Part shown: positions 52,276-62,081 of the stretch, one piece after another
Numbering within the stretch: the stretch's first letter is position 1
Layout: the number at the start of each line of letters is the position of its first letter
Source of the DNA: an uncultured Rhodopila sp.
Lineage (GTDB): Bacteria; Pseudomonadota; Alphaproteobacteria; Acetobacterales; Acetobacteraceae
Direction of reading: 5' to 3'
NCBI RefSeq assembly: GCF_903944925.1
Contig: NZ_CAJATU010000110.1
Coordinates: 62,001-126,000, forward strand
Length of the DNA: 64,000 nucleotides
Notes under the pieces: generated by a model
What the model was told of the DNA's origin: nothing
Seen by the model: only the letters and a program-made list of their open reading frames with translations
Databases searched by the model: none
Translations under genes and position numbers: made by a program

Positions 52276-55200
52276 TCAGGCGGCGCGGCGGGCGCGGCGG
52301 CGGCGGCGGAACGCGGCCAGAGCCGCGAGCGCCGAACCGAACACCCCGAGCGACGCCGGCTCCGGCACGTTGACGTCGAGCCACAGCGAGGTGCCGCCCT
52401 GGAACAGCTCGGTGACCATGGTGTAGCCGCAACTCCATTCGTTGCTGCCGGCGGCCGTGCAGGCCACGCCGTTCAGGCTGAAGCTGCTGAAATCGCCGGT
52501 GTAGGAGGCGAAGTTGAAGATGTCGAAAGCATGGTCGCCCGTCAGGGTGAACCCGTTGATCGTATCGAACGCCAGGCCGCCGGCGAAGGTCGCCGCGGCG
52601 GTGCTGGTCAGGCTGCCATACTCGCCGGTGCCCGTCCCGGCCGCCTGGATGTCCAACACGCCCGCGCTGGTCTGGATGAAGCTGCCGGTGATCAGGTGGC
52701 TGGTGGCGACCTGTAGCACGCCGTTGTTGGTCACCGAGCCGGCGCCGCCGTTGACGCTGATGTCGTCGTCGAGATGCGTGTTGCCGCCGGTGAACGTCAG
52801 GTTGCCGTCGGCGATGGTGATCGTTCCGCCGGTCAGGGTGCCGAACGTTGCGCCACTGCCGCCGCTGATCGAAACGTCCTGGCCGGAGATCTTGATGTTG
52901 CCGGCGATCTTGCCGCTGTTGGCGATGGCGCCAAGACCGCCGCCTTCGCTGTAGATGGCGAAGTTGCCGCCGGTGATCGTGCCGCTGTTGCTCAGCGACC
53001 CGAAGGTCCCGTAGTTGGAAACCCCGGTTGCGCCGCTGGAGATCACTCCGGTGTTGCTCAGCGAACCAAGGGTTTCGTAGTTGGCAACCCCGACTGAAGC
53101 GCCGGAGATAACCCGGTTGTTGATCAGCGATCCGATGCTTCCGTTGTTGGCCACGCCGGCATCAATATTGCCGGAGATCGTGCCATTATTGATCAACGTG
53201 CCGATGCTACCGGATAGGTTATAAACGCCGGTGTAGCGGCCATTGATGGTGCCGCTGTTCGTCAGCGTTCCGATGGTGCCATCGTTCCAGACGCCGCTGA
53301 TGCCGTAGATCGTGCCGCTGTTGTCGAACGTGCCGATAACGCCGCCGCCTTGGTTAAGCACGCCAGCATTCTCGGTGTATTTCGGGGAAACATCGATGAT
53401 GGCGCCGGTATTGCTCAGAAGGCCGATACTGCCGTCGTTCTTTATCCCATAGTAATTGCCGGTGATCGTGCCGCTGTTGCTCAGCGTGCCGATGGCCGAG
53501 CCACTGTCGGTAGCGACACCGGTGTAGCCGGAGATTGTGCCGTCATTGCTCAGCGCGCCGATGCTGCCCGAGTTGTAGATGGCCGCCGAAGTGCCGCCGC
53601 TGATCACTCCGCCCGCCGCGTTCGTCAGGCTGCCGATGGTGCCGGCGGTATCGTTCCAGATGCCGGTAATCGACCCCGTGATCGTGCCGCTGTTGCTGAT
53701 CCCGCTGATCGAGCCGTTGTTGTAGACGGCGGTAGCGCCGGTGCCGATGAGGCCGCCATTGTTGATGCCGTTGCCGCCGCCGAAGATCGTGCCGCTGTTG
53801 CTCAGGGTGCCGAGGACGCCGTTATTGAGGATCCCGGTCTGGGCGGACGTGATGACGCCACCGGTGGCGTTGCTCAGGGAGCCGATGCTGCCGAAGTTCA
53901 AGACGCCGGCATAGCCGCCGGTAATTGTGCCGCTGTTGCTCAATGCGCCGAGCGTTCCGCTGCCGGGGAGGCTGCCGCCGAAGGGGTCGGCAACGAATAT
54001 GCCGACGGCGCCGCCGGAAATGGTGCCGGTGCCGGTGTTGATCAGGCTGGCGATCGAGCCTGTGTTCAGCACGCCAATCGTGCCGCCTGTGATCAGTCCG
54101 CTGTTGCTCAAGCTGCCGATCGAGGCGCCGGGTGAAAAGCCCCCGAAGAGGAAGCCGCCGCCGACGTCGATGCCGGAGAATCCGCTGGAGATCGTGCCGC
54201 TGTTGGTCAGCGTGCCGATGGACGCTGGGCCGGTCGGCCCGCCGGAAACCCCGGCAATGTTGATGCCGGCGTAGAGGCCGGCGATGGTGCCGCTATTGTT
54301 AAGCGCGCCAATCGACGACTGGCCGAGGGTTCCCACCCCGCCGACGTTGACGCCGGCATAGTAGCCGTCAATCAGGCCGCTATTGCTCAGCGTGCCGATG
54401 GACGCGGAGCCGCCAATGGTGCTGCCGAAATTGCCGACGATAATGCCGTATGCGTTGCCGCCGATGCTGCCGGTGGCGCTGTTGATCAGGTTGCCAACCG
54501 AGCCCGCGACGAGGATGCCGGCTTGTCCGGTGATGAGGCCGTTATTGGTCAGCGTCCCAACCGATGCGGCTCCCGAACCAACGCCGGTCAGGTTGCCGAT
54601 GACGACGCCGAGGTTGCCGGCAATCGTGCCGGCGGTGTCGTTTGTCAGGCTGGCGATCGAGCCGGTGTTGAGAATGCCGATGTCGGCGCCCGCGATCGTG
54701 CCGCTGTTATACAGCGTGCCGATGACGCCGGTGGTTTGGTTGTACAGGCCGACGATCGTGATGCCGGCGCTGGTGGCGCCGTTGGTGACAATGGTGCCGG
54801 TGTTGGTCAGGTTGCCGATGGTGCCGCTGTTCGATACGCCGGTATGCAGGCCGGTGATCGCGCCGCGGTTGAACAGCCTGCCGATGGTGCCGCCGTTGAC
54901 GACCCCGGCGGCGGAGGCGTCGGAAATCGTGCCGCTATTGCTCAGCCACCAAATCAAGCCCGGGTTCGAAACGCCAGCGGCCGCGCTGCCGCCGTTGCCC
55001 TGGATCAGGCCGCTATTGCTCAGCCCGCCGATGGTGCCGTTGTTCCACACGCCCGTGTACTGAGCGGCGATTGTGCCGCTGTTGCTCAGCCGGCCGATGA
55101 AGCCCCTGTTCAGCACCCCGCCGGCCGAACTGCCGCCGCTGCTCTGAACCAATCCGGAGTTGCTCAGCCGGCCGATGCTGCCGCCGTTCCACACGCCGGT

Positions 55201-55647
55201 ATTGCCGGCGATCGTCCCGTTGTTGCCCAGCCGGCCGATGATCCCGCCATTGGAGATCCCTCCCGCGGAACCGCCGAAGATCAGCCCGTGGTTGGTCAGC
55301 GAGCCAATGCTGCCGTTGCCGGCGATGCCGTAAGAACTGCCGCTGATGGCGCCCGAATTCGACAGCGTGCCGACGTTGCCATACTGGACGCCGGTCGATC
55401 CGCCGCTGATCACCCCGCTGTTCGTCACGGTCAGCGAGGAGCCGTTCGCCTGGATCGGCCCGGAGGTGCCGCTGGAGATCACCGTCTGCGCCAGGGCGGG
55501 GCGCGGCAGCACCGCGCCGGCCAGCGCCAGCATTGATACGCCGCCCAGCAGGGCGGCGCGGACCGTGGCCGCTCGGCTTGCCGGCGCCGCGCCGTTGCTG
55601 GAGGACGCGATTGGTGGTTTCGCGTTTTGCGAGGCGTCGCCGGACAT
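52276..55647 (-). CDS. Giant PEP-CTERM repeat protein 2 (paralog)
   Basis: This 1123-residue paralog of protein 1 has the same signal peptide type (RAALLGGVSMLALAGAVLPR). Its GTISG/GSIGxLxNSG repeats span most of the length. The C-terminal module is nearly the same (GNTHLDDDISVNGGAGSVTN), with a Cys pair (VACTAAGSNEWSCG). The tail is VPEPASLGVFG, a hydrophobic run and RRRRRARRAA. The 3' ends of genes 1 and 2 are almost identical at DNA level near 47530-47640 and 52670-52780, indicating recent duplication or gene conversion. Predicted exosortase substrate. Confidence 0.9.
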   Translation of the reverse strand: MSGDASQNAKPPIASSSNGAAPASRAATVRAALLGGVSMLALAGAVLPRPALAQTVISSGTSGPIQANGSSLTVTNSGVISGGSTGVQYGNVGTLSNSGAISGSSYGIAGNGSIGSLTNHGLIFGGSAGGISNGGIIGRLGNNGTIAGNTGVWNGGSIGRLSNSGLVQSSGGSSAGGVLNRGFIGRLSNSGTIAAQYTGVWNNGTIGGLSNSGLIQGNGGSAAAGVSNPGLIWWLSNSGTISDASAAGVVNGGTIGRLFNRGAITGLHTGVSNSGTIGNLTNTGTIVTNGATSAGITIVGLYNQTTGVIGTLYNSGTIAGADIGILNTGSIASLTNDTAGTIAGNLGVVIGNLTGVGSGAASVGTLTNNGLITGQAGILVAGSVGNLINSATGSIGGNAYGIIVGNFGSTIGGSASIGTLSNSGLIDGYYAGVNVGGVGTLGQSSIGALNNSGTIAGLYAGINIAGVSGGPTGPASIGTLTNSGTISSGFSGIDVGGGFLFGGFSPGASIGSLSNSGLITGGTIGVLNTGSIASLINTGTGTISGGAVGIFVADPFGGSLPGSGTLGALSNSGTITGGYAGVLNFGSIGSLSNATGGVITSAQTGILNNGVLGTLSNSGTIFGGGNGINNGGLIGTGATAVYNNGSISGISNSGTITGSITGIWNDTAGTIGSLTNAAGGVISGGTSAAIYNSGSIGALSNDGTISGYTGVATDSGSAIGTLSNSGTITGNYYGIKNDGSIGLLSNTGAIIDVSPKYTENAGVLNQGGGVIGTFDNSGTIYGISGVWNDGTIGTLTNSGTINGRYTGVYNLSGSIGTLINNGTISGNIDAGVANNGSIGSLINNRVISGASVGVANYETLGSLSNTGVISSGATGVSNYGTFGSLSNSGTITGGNFAIYSEGGGLGAIANSGKIAGNIKISGQDVSISGGSGATFGTLTGGTITIADGNLTFTGGNTHLDDDISVNGGAGSVTNNGVLQVATSHLITGSFIQTSAGVLDIQAAGTGTGEYGSLTSTAAATFAGGLAFDTINGFTLTGDHAFDIFNFASYTGDFSSFSLNGVACTAAGSNEWSCGYTMVTELFQGGTSLWLDVNVPEPASLGVFGSALAALAAFRRRRRARRAA

Positions 55648-55952
55648 AGTTTTGTGCCCTTATGGAATAATTCTATCCTGATACACGATTCCATGAGGTG
55701 TTCAATCCGGTTTCATGCCGGATCAAAAATTAATTTTGAGATTACGGAGATTCCGTGCGGGTACGGCACCGCGCCGTTTCGCTCGGCTGGCTTTCAGATT
55801 CGGATGGACCGGATCCGCCCGGCCCGTGGCCGCCGGCGCGAACCGGTGCCGCGTCACCTGCCGGCACAGAAAGCGCCCGGGGCGAATACAAGCTGGCGGG
55901 GAAGGTTCGGAACGTCGCCGAATGGTCGGGCGCCGTTTCCGGCCAAAACGGT
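55648..55952. other. Intergenic region between giant genes 2 and 3
   Basis: This ~305-bp stretch holds the gene 2 leader (55648-55690), which shares a 27-bp block with the gene 3 leader. It also holds the 3' flank of the autotransporter gene. A short A/T-rich patch lies at 55725-55745. No gene or strong terminator was seen. Confidence 0.5.
55663..55689 (-). promoter_or_regulatory. Leader block shared by giant genes 2 and 3
   Basis: On the minus strand this block begins ATCGTGTATCAG and ends ATTCCA, 15-16 bp before gene 2. An almost identical block precedes gene 3 (62097-62124) and a weaker one precedes gene 1 (52083-52108). It could be a promoter or operator co-inherited with the genes. Confidence 0.45.
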
Positions 55953-58900
55953 CTAGAACCGGTACAGCAACCCGCCGCTCACCGCCTGCTCGGTGGACTT
56001 GCTGTTGAACGCCGCGTCATACCCGGCGAAGGCCTGCCACGCCGTGCCGGTCTCCAGCACCGCGTGCACCCCCACCACCGCGGCGCTGCGGCCGATGGAG
56101 GCGCTGGTCAGGCTGAAGCCCGAACCCGGCGCGCCGAGGAAGCTCGCCTTCACCGGCGCGCTGGTGTCCATCGCCTCATACGCCCAGCCGATGCGGGCGG
56201 AGGGCACCAGCACATAGGCGCCGCCCAGCGCGACGCGGCGGTCCACCTCGATCGCCGCGGTGGTCTGCAGGCTGGCGATGGTGCTGCCGCTGATGCGCAG
56301 CCCGGCCGCGCCGGCACCGGTCTCGGCCAGTCCGTTCTGGTTCAGCGACAGGCCGCTCAGGGACAGGCTGGGTTCGACGTTCCACGCGCCGAACGCCAGC
56401 CGCACGCCGCCGCGCACCGAGCCGCCCGCGCCGGAGCCGGTGACACTGTTGTTGACTCCGGCGTTGTAGACCGGCAGCGACCGGCGCACCGTGCCCTGGT
56501 CGAACACCGTCCCGGCCTGCGCGTCGACGAACAGGATGTCATTGCGATAGCCGGCATAGACCTGCATCTGCGCCGAGGTCCCCTGGTAGCGGGCGGCGTA
56601 GGCGCTGTCGACCGACTGGCTGTAGAACCCGCCGGCAATGCCGATGCGCAGGCCGGGCAGCACCGTGCCGTCGATGCCGACGACCGCGCCGCCGGCTGAA
56701 CCGGAATAGCCCGGCGTGCCGTTCGCGCCGCTGGACTGGTTGATGAACTGGCCGCTGCCGCCGAGCCAGACGGTGGTGCCGCCCGGCCCCGGGGCGGTCT
56801 GCACGCCGGTGGCGGCCGGGGCGCCGCGGCGGGCCTGCAACTGCTCGTTCACCGCGCCCTCGACCATCTGGTACGATGTGCGATTGACCATCAGCTCGTC
56901 GGCGTAGATCAACGGGGCGATCGACTGGAGGGCCGGAATGATCTGTCCGGCGCCGAGGCCGTAGAGCGGCGCGTAGACCGCCGCCTGGTCGGCGGTCAGG
57001 GCGACTCCCGCGGCCGGACGGGCGGCATCCAGCCCGGCGCCGACGGGCGCGGCCCAGTTGCTGCCGGCGTAACTGGCGTAGCTGGCCGGGGTGACGATCA
57101 GCTCGAGCGCATCGGCGCCATACAGTGCGTCGAACCGGGTGTTGGCCGCCAGGCCCGCCGGCTGGGTCAGGGTGCTGAAGCTGCCGGACAGGCCGCCGGC
57201 TGCGGTAATGACCTGGAAGGCCTGGCCGATGGGCGGGGTGTAGGTGTTGCTGGCATTGCCGGTGATGCCGCGCAGCACGGGCGCCAGCGTGCCTCCCGCA
57301 CTCAGCGTGCTGGTGATCACCAGGCGGCTGTAGTTGCCCGCTTCGGTGCCGGTCCCGGTGCCGTCGATGTCGAACCTGGTGGTGGACCCCGCGGCGAGCG
57401 TGACCGGGGCGGTGAACGTCAGGGTGCCGGGGCTGTTGCCCGGCGCCAGGGTGCCGCCGCTGGCGATAACGACCGGGGCGTTGATGGTGCCGATGCCGCG
57501 CAGCGTGCCGCCCGCGTCCACGAAGACGGGTGAGGCCAGGCTGCCGTCGACCGCCACCATGGCGCCGAAGCCGATGGTCGTCGTGCCGGTGTAGGTATTG
57601 ACGCCGGTCAGGAATATCTCGCCCCCGGTCAGACTGTTGATGAAAATCAGACTGCCCGGTTCGCCGGCGACGGCATCGGAGAATACGCCGGTGAAGGTCG
57701 ACACATTGCCGTATTGGTCGATCGTGTTGGTCGTGGCGTTGCTGAGGGTGAAGTTTAGCGTATAGACGCCGTTCGGCACATCCAGCCGCAGCGTGCCGCC
57801 CTCGAACGCCGGATTGACCGTGCTGCCGAGGCCACTGGATGGCCAGAAGCCGCCGCCGGTAGAAACGATGTTGCCAGTGCCGCCGGTGCCGCCACCGCCG
57901 CCGCCACCGCCGCCGCCACCGCCACCACCGCCTTGGCCGGTGTCGCCGCCGTTGCCGCCACCACCGCCACCGCCGCCACCGCCGCCGCCACCGCCGCCAC
58001 CGCCGCCACCGCCACCACTGCTTTCGTTCAGGGTGAGGATCAGTTCGTAGTGGCCGCCGACTATCAGGGTCGACAACGCCGCGGTGACGTCAGCCGGCGC
58101 GAGCAGCGTGTCGCCGGCATAGGACGTGCCGAGGACGGTTCCGGCATCGACGATCACGAAGGAGATCGTTTGCCCCGTGTTGAAACCGGCGAGCGGATTG
58201 AAGGCCACTTTCGCGGCCGCCATGGCGGCGCTGCCGGAGAGAACCAGGCCGCCGGCGCTGCTGGTGCCCACGGTGATGATCAGCGATCCGGCGGTCTGCG
58301 CGTAGTTGCCGGTGATGGTCTGCTTCGCGGTCAGTTGCAGGTTGCCGGAGTTGGTCACCGTGCCGGCGAGGATGTTGTCCAGCAGCACCTGGTTGCCGGC
58401 GAGGCTCAGATTGCCACCGCTGACGGTGATGGTGCCGCCGGCCAGCGTGCCGAAGATTGAGCCGGTGCCGCCGGTGATGGCGAGGTTCTGGCCGGTCGTC
58501 CGGATGTTGCCGTTGATCAGGCCGGTGTTGGTGATGGCGCCAAGGCTGCCCGTGCTTTCGATTGCGTCGTATCCGCCGCTGATCGTGCCGCTGTTGGTCA
58601 GCGTGCCGACGGATGCCAGGGTGCCGGCGGCGCTGCTGACGCCGCCAACGGTGATCGCGGCGAAACCGCCGGTGATTGCGCCGTTGTTGGTCAGCGTGCC
58701 GATGGACCCGGGAGTCCCGCCGATGCCGCCGATGCCGCCAACCACGAGGCCGTACAGGCCGCCGCCGATGGAGCCGGCGACAGTGTTGGTCAGGCTGTTG
58801 ATCGAGCCCGGGTTCAGTATGCCGAATCTGCTCCCCTGGATTGTGCCGCTGTTCTGGAGCGTGCCGATCAGGCCTGCGGTTTTATTGTACAGGCCGACAA

Positions 58901-61900
58901 TCGGACCGCTGGCATTGGTGGTGCCGGTCGTAATGAGCGAGCCGGAGTTGGTCAGGGTGGCGATCGTGCCGCTGTTGGCAAGGCCGGTGTAAAGGCCTGC
59001 GATGGTGCCGCTGTTGCCCAGGGTGGCGATGATGCCGTTGGTGCTTATCGCCGCGGCGAGGCCCGATATCAATCCGGAATCAGTATTGTTTAATACGCCA
59101 ATGCTGCCGGAGTTGGCGACGCCGACGCTGATACCGTAGATCGTGCCGTTGTTGGCCAGCGTGCCGGTTGTGCCGGAATTGGTCAAACCGTAGCCGCCGG
59201 AGATTGTTCCGCTGTTGCTCAGCGAGCCGAGGGTGCCCCCGGTGTCGTTGGATAAGCCGAACAGCGAGCCCTTTATCGTGCCGCTGTTGCTGATCCCGCT
59301 GATCGACCCGGTATTGTAAATGCCGGTATTGCCGGTGCCGATAAGGCCGAGGTTGTTGATGCCAATGGTGCCGCCGAAGATCGAGCCGCTGTTGCTCAGC
59401 GTGCCGATGGTGCCGGTGCTATTATTATAAACGCCGGTGTTTAATCCGATGATCGCTCCGCTGTTGGTCAGTGAGCCGAGGGTGCCGCCGGTGCCGTTGG
59501 ACAGGCCGCCCAGCGCGCCGTAGATCGAGCCGCTGTTGCTGATCCCGCTGATCGACCCGGTATTGTAAATGCCGGTATTGCCGGTGCCGATAAGGCCGAG
59601 GTTTCTGATCGCGATGGTGCCGCCCCAGATCGATCCGCTGTTGCTCAGCGCGCCGATGGTGCCGCTGTTCGATATCCCGTAGAAGCCGCCGGTTATCGTG
59701 CCGCTGTTGCTCAGCGTTCCGAGGGATGAGACGCCGCCGAGGCCGCTGACCTCACCGACGAAAATGCCCGCGTCGCCGCCGGAAATCCTGCCGGCAGGGC
59801 CGTTGTTCAGGTTGCCGATCGAGGCCGCGACAAGGACGCCAATGGTGCCGCCGTAGATCGTCCCGATGTTGGTCAGCGTGCTAATCGATCCGGTGGTGCT
59901 AACGCCGGAGATGCTGGCGTTGGCGCTGACCATGCCGGCGCGCCCGCCGTAGATGGTGCCGGTCAGGCCGTTGGTGAGGCTGGCAATAGAGCCGCCGTTG
60001 AAAATCCCGGCGATGGTGCCCAGAATCGACCCGTTGTTGGTCAGCGTGCCGATCGTTCCTTGGTTGGACAGGCCGATGGAGCTGCCGGTGATCCTGCCGT
60101 TGTTGGTCAACGTGCCGATCATTCCTTTGTTAGATAAACCGATCGAGCTGCCGGAGATCCTGCCGTTGTTGGTCAAGGTGCCGATGGTGCCGGTATTGCC
60201 GAAGGCGGTAGCGGAGGCACTGATCAGTCCGCTGGCCGCATTGGTGGCGCTGCCGACCGTACCGTTGTTCCAGAAGCCGTACAGGCCGGCGATCGTGCCG
60301 CTGTTGGTCAGCGTGTTGATGGCGGAAGCGGAACTCTCGTTCCATACGCCGGCGACCGCTCCGTAGATCGTGCCGCTGTTGGTCAGCGTGCCGATGGTGC
60401 CCCCCGTACCGCTATATATTCCGGCTTGCGAGCCCGCGATGGTGCCGCTGTTGCTGATCCCGCTGATTGATCCGCTATTGTAAATGCCCGTGGGGCCGGT
60501 GCCGATCAGGCCGAGATTATTGATGCCGATGGTGCCGCCGTAGATCGTGCCGCTGTTGACCAGCGCGCCGATGGTGCCGTTATTCGTAATTCCGAAAGCG
60601 CCGGAGATCGTACCGTTATTGCTCAACACGCCAATGCCGCCGCCGTTCGAAATCGCTGTATTCGATCCCGATATCACTCCGGAAGTTAAGTTGTTCAGTG
60701 TAGCAATCGTACCGGTATTGGCAACGCCGGCGGCAAATCCGAAGATCGTGCCGCTGTTGCTCAGCGTGCCAACCCCGCCGCCGTTCGAAATCGCTGTATT
60801 CGATCCCGATATCACTCCGGAGGTTAAGTTGTTCAGTGTAGCAATCGTGCCGGTATTGGCAACGCCAGCGGTAAATCCGAAGATCGTGCCGCTGTTGCTC
60901 AGCGTGCCGATTGCCGCCTGATTCGATAGTCCGTACGAGCCGCCGGAGATCGTTCCGATATTGGTCAGCGTGCCGATGGTGCCACTGTTGGCTATCGCGG
61001 AGGAGGACCCGGCGAAGATGTTACCGCTGTTTGTTAAAGTGATGATCGTGCCACTATTCGAAATGCCGTTGTACTGGCCGGAGATCGTGCCGTTGTTGGT
61101 CAGCGCGCCGAGGTAGGCGGCGTTGCTGACCGCGGTGTGGCTGCTGGTGATCACTCCGGACGTCGTGTTGATCAAGACGCCAACGGTGCCGGTATTGGCA
61201 AAGCCGTTGCGAGTTCCAAAGATCGAGCCGCTGTTTGTCAGCGTACCGATCGTTCCGATGTTTGTCAGCTTGCCGCCGATGGTTCCGCTGTTGGACAAAC
61301 CGGTCGAGCCGCCGGAGATCGTGCCGCTGTTCGTCAGTGCGCCGACGGTGCCGCTGTTGCCCAGGCCGGAGAACCCGCCGAGGACCATGCCGCTGTTGGT
61401 CAGCGTGCCGGCAAAGCCGTTATTGGCTATTCCAGCGGACTTGTTCGAGATCGTGCCGGCAGCGGTGTTGGTCAGCACCCAAATGGTGCCGTTATTCCAT
61501 ACTCCGTTGTTTCCGCCGGAGATTGTCCCGCTATTGGTCAATGTGCCGATTGTGCCGGCTTTGTTCCAGATCGCCGTTCCGGTGTTTGACGCGGAGATCG
61601 CGCCGGTATTGCTGAGCGTGCCAATGCTGCCCCTGTTGCCTATGGCGGTATCGCCGCTGATCAAGCCGCCCGCGGCTAGCGTACCGATTGCACCGTCGTT
61701 CCAGATTCCCGCATAACCGGAGATCGAGCCGGTGGTGACCAGCGTGCCGATGGTGCCGTTGCCGAAGATGCCATAGTCCTGCCCGGTGATCTTGCCCTGG
61801 TTTGAGAGGGTGGTGATCGACCCGTACGAGACGCCGGTCGACGCGCCGCTGATCACTCCCGATGGGGTAACGGCAATCGCGCTGCCGTCGGCTACGATCG

Positions 61901-62081
61901 GCCCGGTGACGGGGCTGTTGACTTGCTGGTCCGCGACGGCCGCGTGCGGCAGCATTATGCCGGCCAGCGCCAGAATTGAGACGCCACCCAGCAGCGCCGC
62001 GCGGACGGCGACAGTGCGGCTCGTTGCCACGCCGCCGGATGAGAGTGCTGAGCTGGCGTTCTTTGAGCCGGCGCCGTACAT
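55953..62081 (-). CDS. Giant repeat autotransporter (type Va), paralog of the PEP-CTERM proteins
   Basis: This 2042-residue protein has the family signal peptide (RAALLGGVSILALAGIMLPH) and the same GTISG/IGTLxNSG repeats over ~1200 residues. A Gly-rich low-complexity tract follows (~1355-1400), then a second passenger segment (LTGGEIFLTGVNTYTGTTTI, typical of autotransporter beta-helices). The last ~270 residues form an autotransporter beta-barrel ending GGLLYRF. It has no VPEP tail. ATG 62081 is chosen because it aligns with the starts of both paralogs and has AAGG upstream. It should be displayed by BAM-assisted type V secretion. Confidence 0.9.
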   Translation of the reverse strand: MYGAGSKNASSALSSGGVATSRTVAVRAALLGGVSILALAGIMLPHAAVADQQVNSPVTGPIVADGSAIAVTPSGVISGASTGVSYGSITTLSNQGKITGQDYGIFGNGTIGTLVTTGSISGYAGIWNDGAIGTLAAGGLISGDTAIGNRGSIGTLSNTGAISASNTGTAIWNKAGTIGTLTNSGTISGGNNGVWNNGTIWVLTNTAAGTISNKSAGIANNGFAGTLTNSGMVLGGFSGLGNSGTVGALTNSGTISGGSTGLSNSGTIGGKLTNIGTIGTLTNSGSIFGTRNGFANTGTVGVLINTTSGVITSSHTAVSNAAYLGALTNNGTISGQYNGISNSGTIITLTNSGNIFAGSSSAIANSGTIGTLTNIGTISGGSYGLSNQAAIGTLSNSGTIFGFTAGVANTGTIATLNNLTSGVISGSNTAISNGGGVGTLSNSGTIFGFAAGVANTGTIATLNNLTSGVISGSNTAISNGGGIGVLSNNGTISGAFGITNNGTIGALVNSGTIYGGTIGINNLGLIGTGPTGIYNSGSISGISNSGTIAGSQAGIYSGTGGTIGTLTNSGTIYGAVAGVWNESSASAINTLTNSGTIAGLYGFWNNGTVGSATNAASGLISASATAFGNTGTIGTLTNNGRISGSSIGLSNKGMIGTLTNNGRITGSSIGLSNQGTIGTLTNNGSILGTIAGIFNGGSIASLTNGLTGTIYGGRAGMVSANASISGVSTTGSISTLTNIGTIYGGTIGVLVAASIGNLNNGPAGRISGGDAGIFVGEVSGLGGVSSLGTLSNSGTITGGFYGISNSGTIGALSNSGSIWGGTIAIRNLGLIGTGNTGIYNTGSISGISNSGSIYGALGGLSNGTGGTLGSLTNSGAIIGLNTGVYNNSTGTIGTLSNSGSIFGGTIGINNLGLIGTGNTGIYNTGSISGISNSGTIKGSLFGLSNDTGGTLGSLSNSGTISGGYGLTNSGTTGTLANNGTIYGISVGVANSGSIGVLNNTDSGLISGLAAAISTNGIIATLGNSGTIAGLYTGLANSGTIATLTNSGSLITTGTTNASGPIVGLYNKTAGLIGTLQNSGTIQGSRFGILNPGSINSLTNTVAGSIGGGLYGLVVGGIGGIGGTPGSIGTLTNNGAITGGFAAITVGGVSSAAGTLASVGTLTNSGTISGGYDAIESTGSLGAITNTGLINGNIRTTGQNLAITGGTGSIFGTLAGGTITVSGGNLSLAGNQVLLDNILAGTVTNSGNLQLTAKQTITGNYAQTAGSLIITVGTSSAGGLVLSGSAAMAAAKVAFNPLAGFNTGQTISFVIVDAGTVLGTSYAGDTLLAPADVTAALSTLIVGGHYELILTLNESSGGGGGGGGGGGGGGGGGGGGGNGGDTGQGGGGGGGGGGGGGGGTGGTGNIVSTGGGFWPSSGLGSTVNPAFEGGTLRLDVPNGVYTLNFTLSNATTNTIDQYGNVSTFTGVFSDAVAGEPGSLIFINSLTGGEIFLTGVNTYTGTTTIGFGAMVAVDGSLASPVFVDAGGTLRGIGTINAPVVIASGGTLAPGNSPGTLTFTAPVTLAAGSTTRFDIDGTGTGTEAGNYSRLVITSTLSAGGTLAPVLRGITGNASNTYTPPIGQAFQVITAAGGLSGSFSTLTQPAGLAANTRFDALYGADALELIVTPASYASYAGSNWAAPVGAGLDAARPAAGVALTADQAAVYAPLYGLGAGQIIPALQSIAPLIYADELMVNRTSYQMVEGAVNEQLQARRGAPAATGVQTAPGPGGTTVWLGGSGQFINQSSGANGTPGYSGSAGGAVVGIDGTVLPGLRIGIAGGFYSQSVDSAYAARYQGTSAQMQVYAGYRNDILFVDAQAGTVFDQGTVRRSLPVYNAGVNNSVTGSGAGGSVRGGVRLAFGAWNVEPSLSLSGLSLNQNGLAETGAGAAGLRISGSTIASLQTTAAIEVDRRVALGGAYVLVPSARIGWAYEAMDTSAPVKASFLGAPGSGFSLTSASIGRSAAVVGVHAVLETGTAWQAFAGYDAAFNSKSTEQAVSGGLLYRF
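57881..58018 (-). repeat. Poly-Gly codon tract in the autotransporter
   Basis: On the plus strand this is a nearly pure run of CCG/CCA/CCT triplets, encoding two Gly runs separated by NGGDTGQ. Triplet slippage would change linker length without a frameshift. Confidence 0.75.
60643..60918 (-). repeat. Tandem 138-bp duplication in the autotransporter repeat region
   Basis: Two consecutive copies of a 138-bp unit (46 codons) start at 60643 and 60781, both with CCGTTCGAAATCGCTGTATT, and differ at few positions. The frame is kept. A second, spaced repeat pair lies at 59292 and 59541 (249 bp = 83 codons apart). Confidence 0.75.

Noticed and set aside
46351-61716. Long open frames antisense to the giant repeat genes and sulfotransferase
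   Set aside because: They mirror the high-GC repeat codons of the opposite strand, lack ribosome sites and give Pro/Val/Leu-rich repetitive products. They are shadows.
47142-62081. CRISPR-like or satellite DNA interpretation of the repetitive region
   Set aside because: Repeat lengths vary, are codon-based and continuously translated, without uniform spacers.
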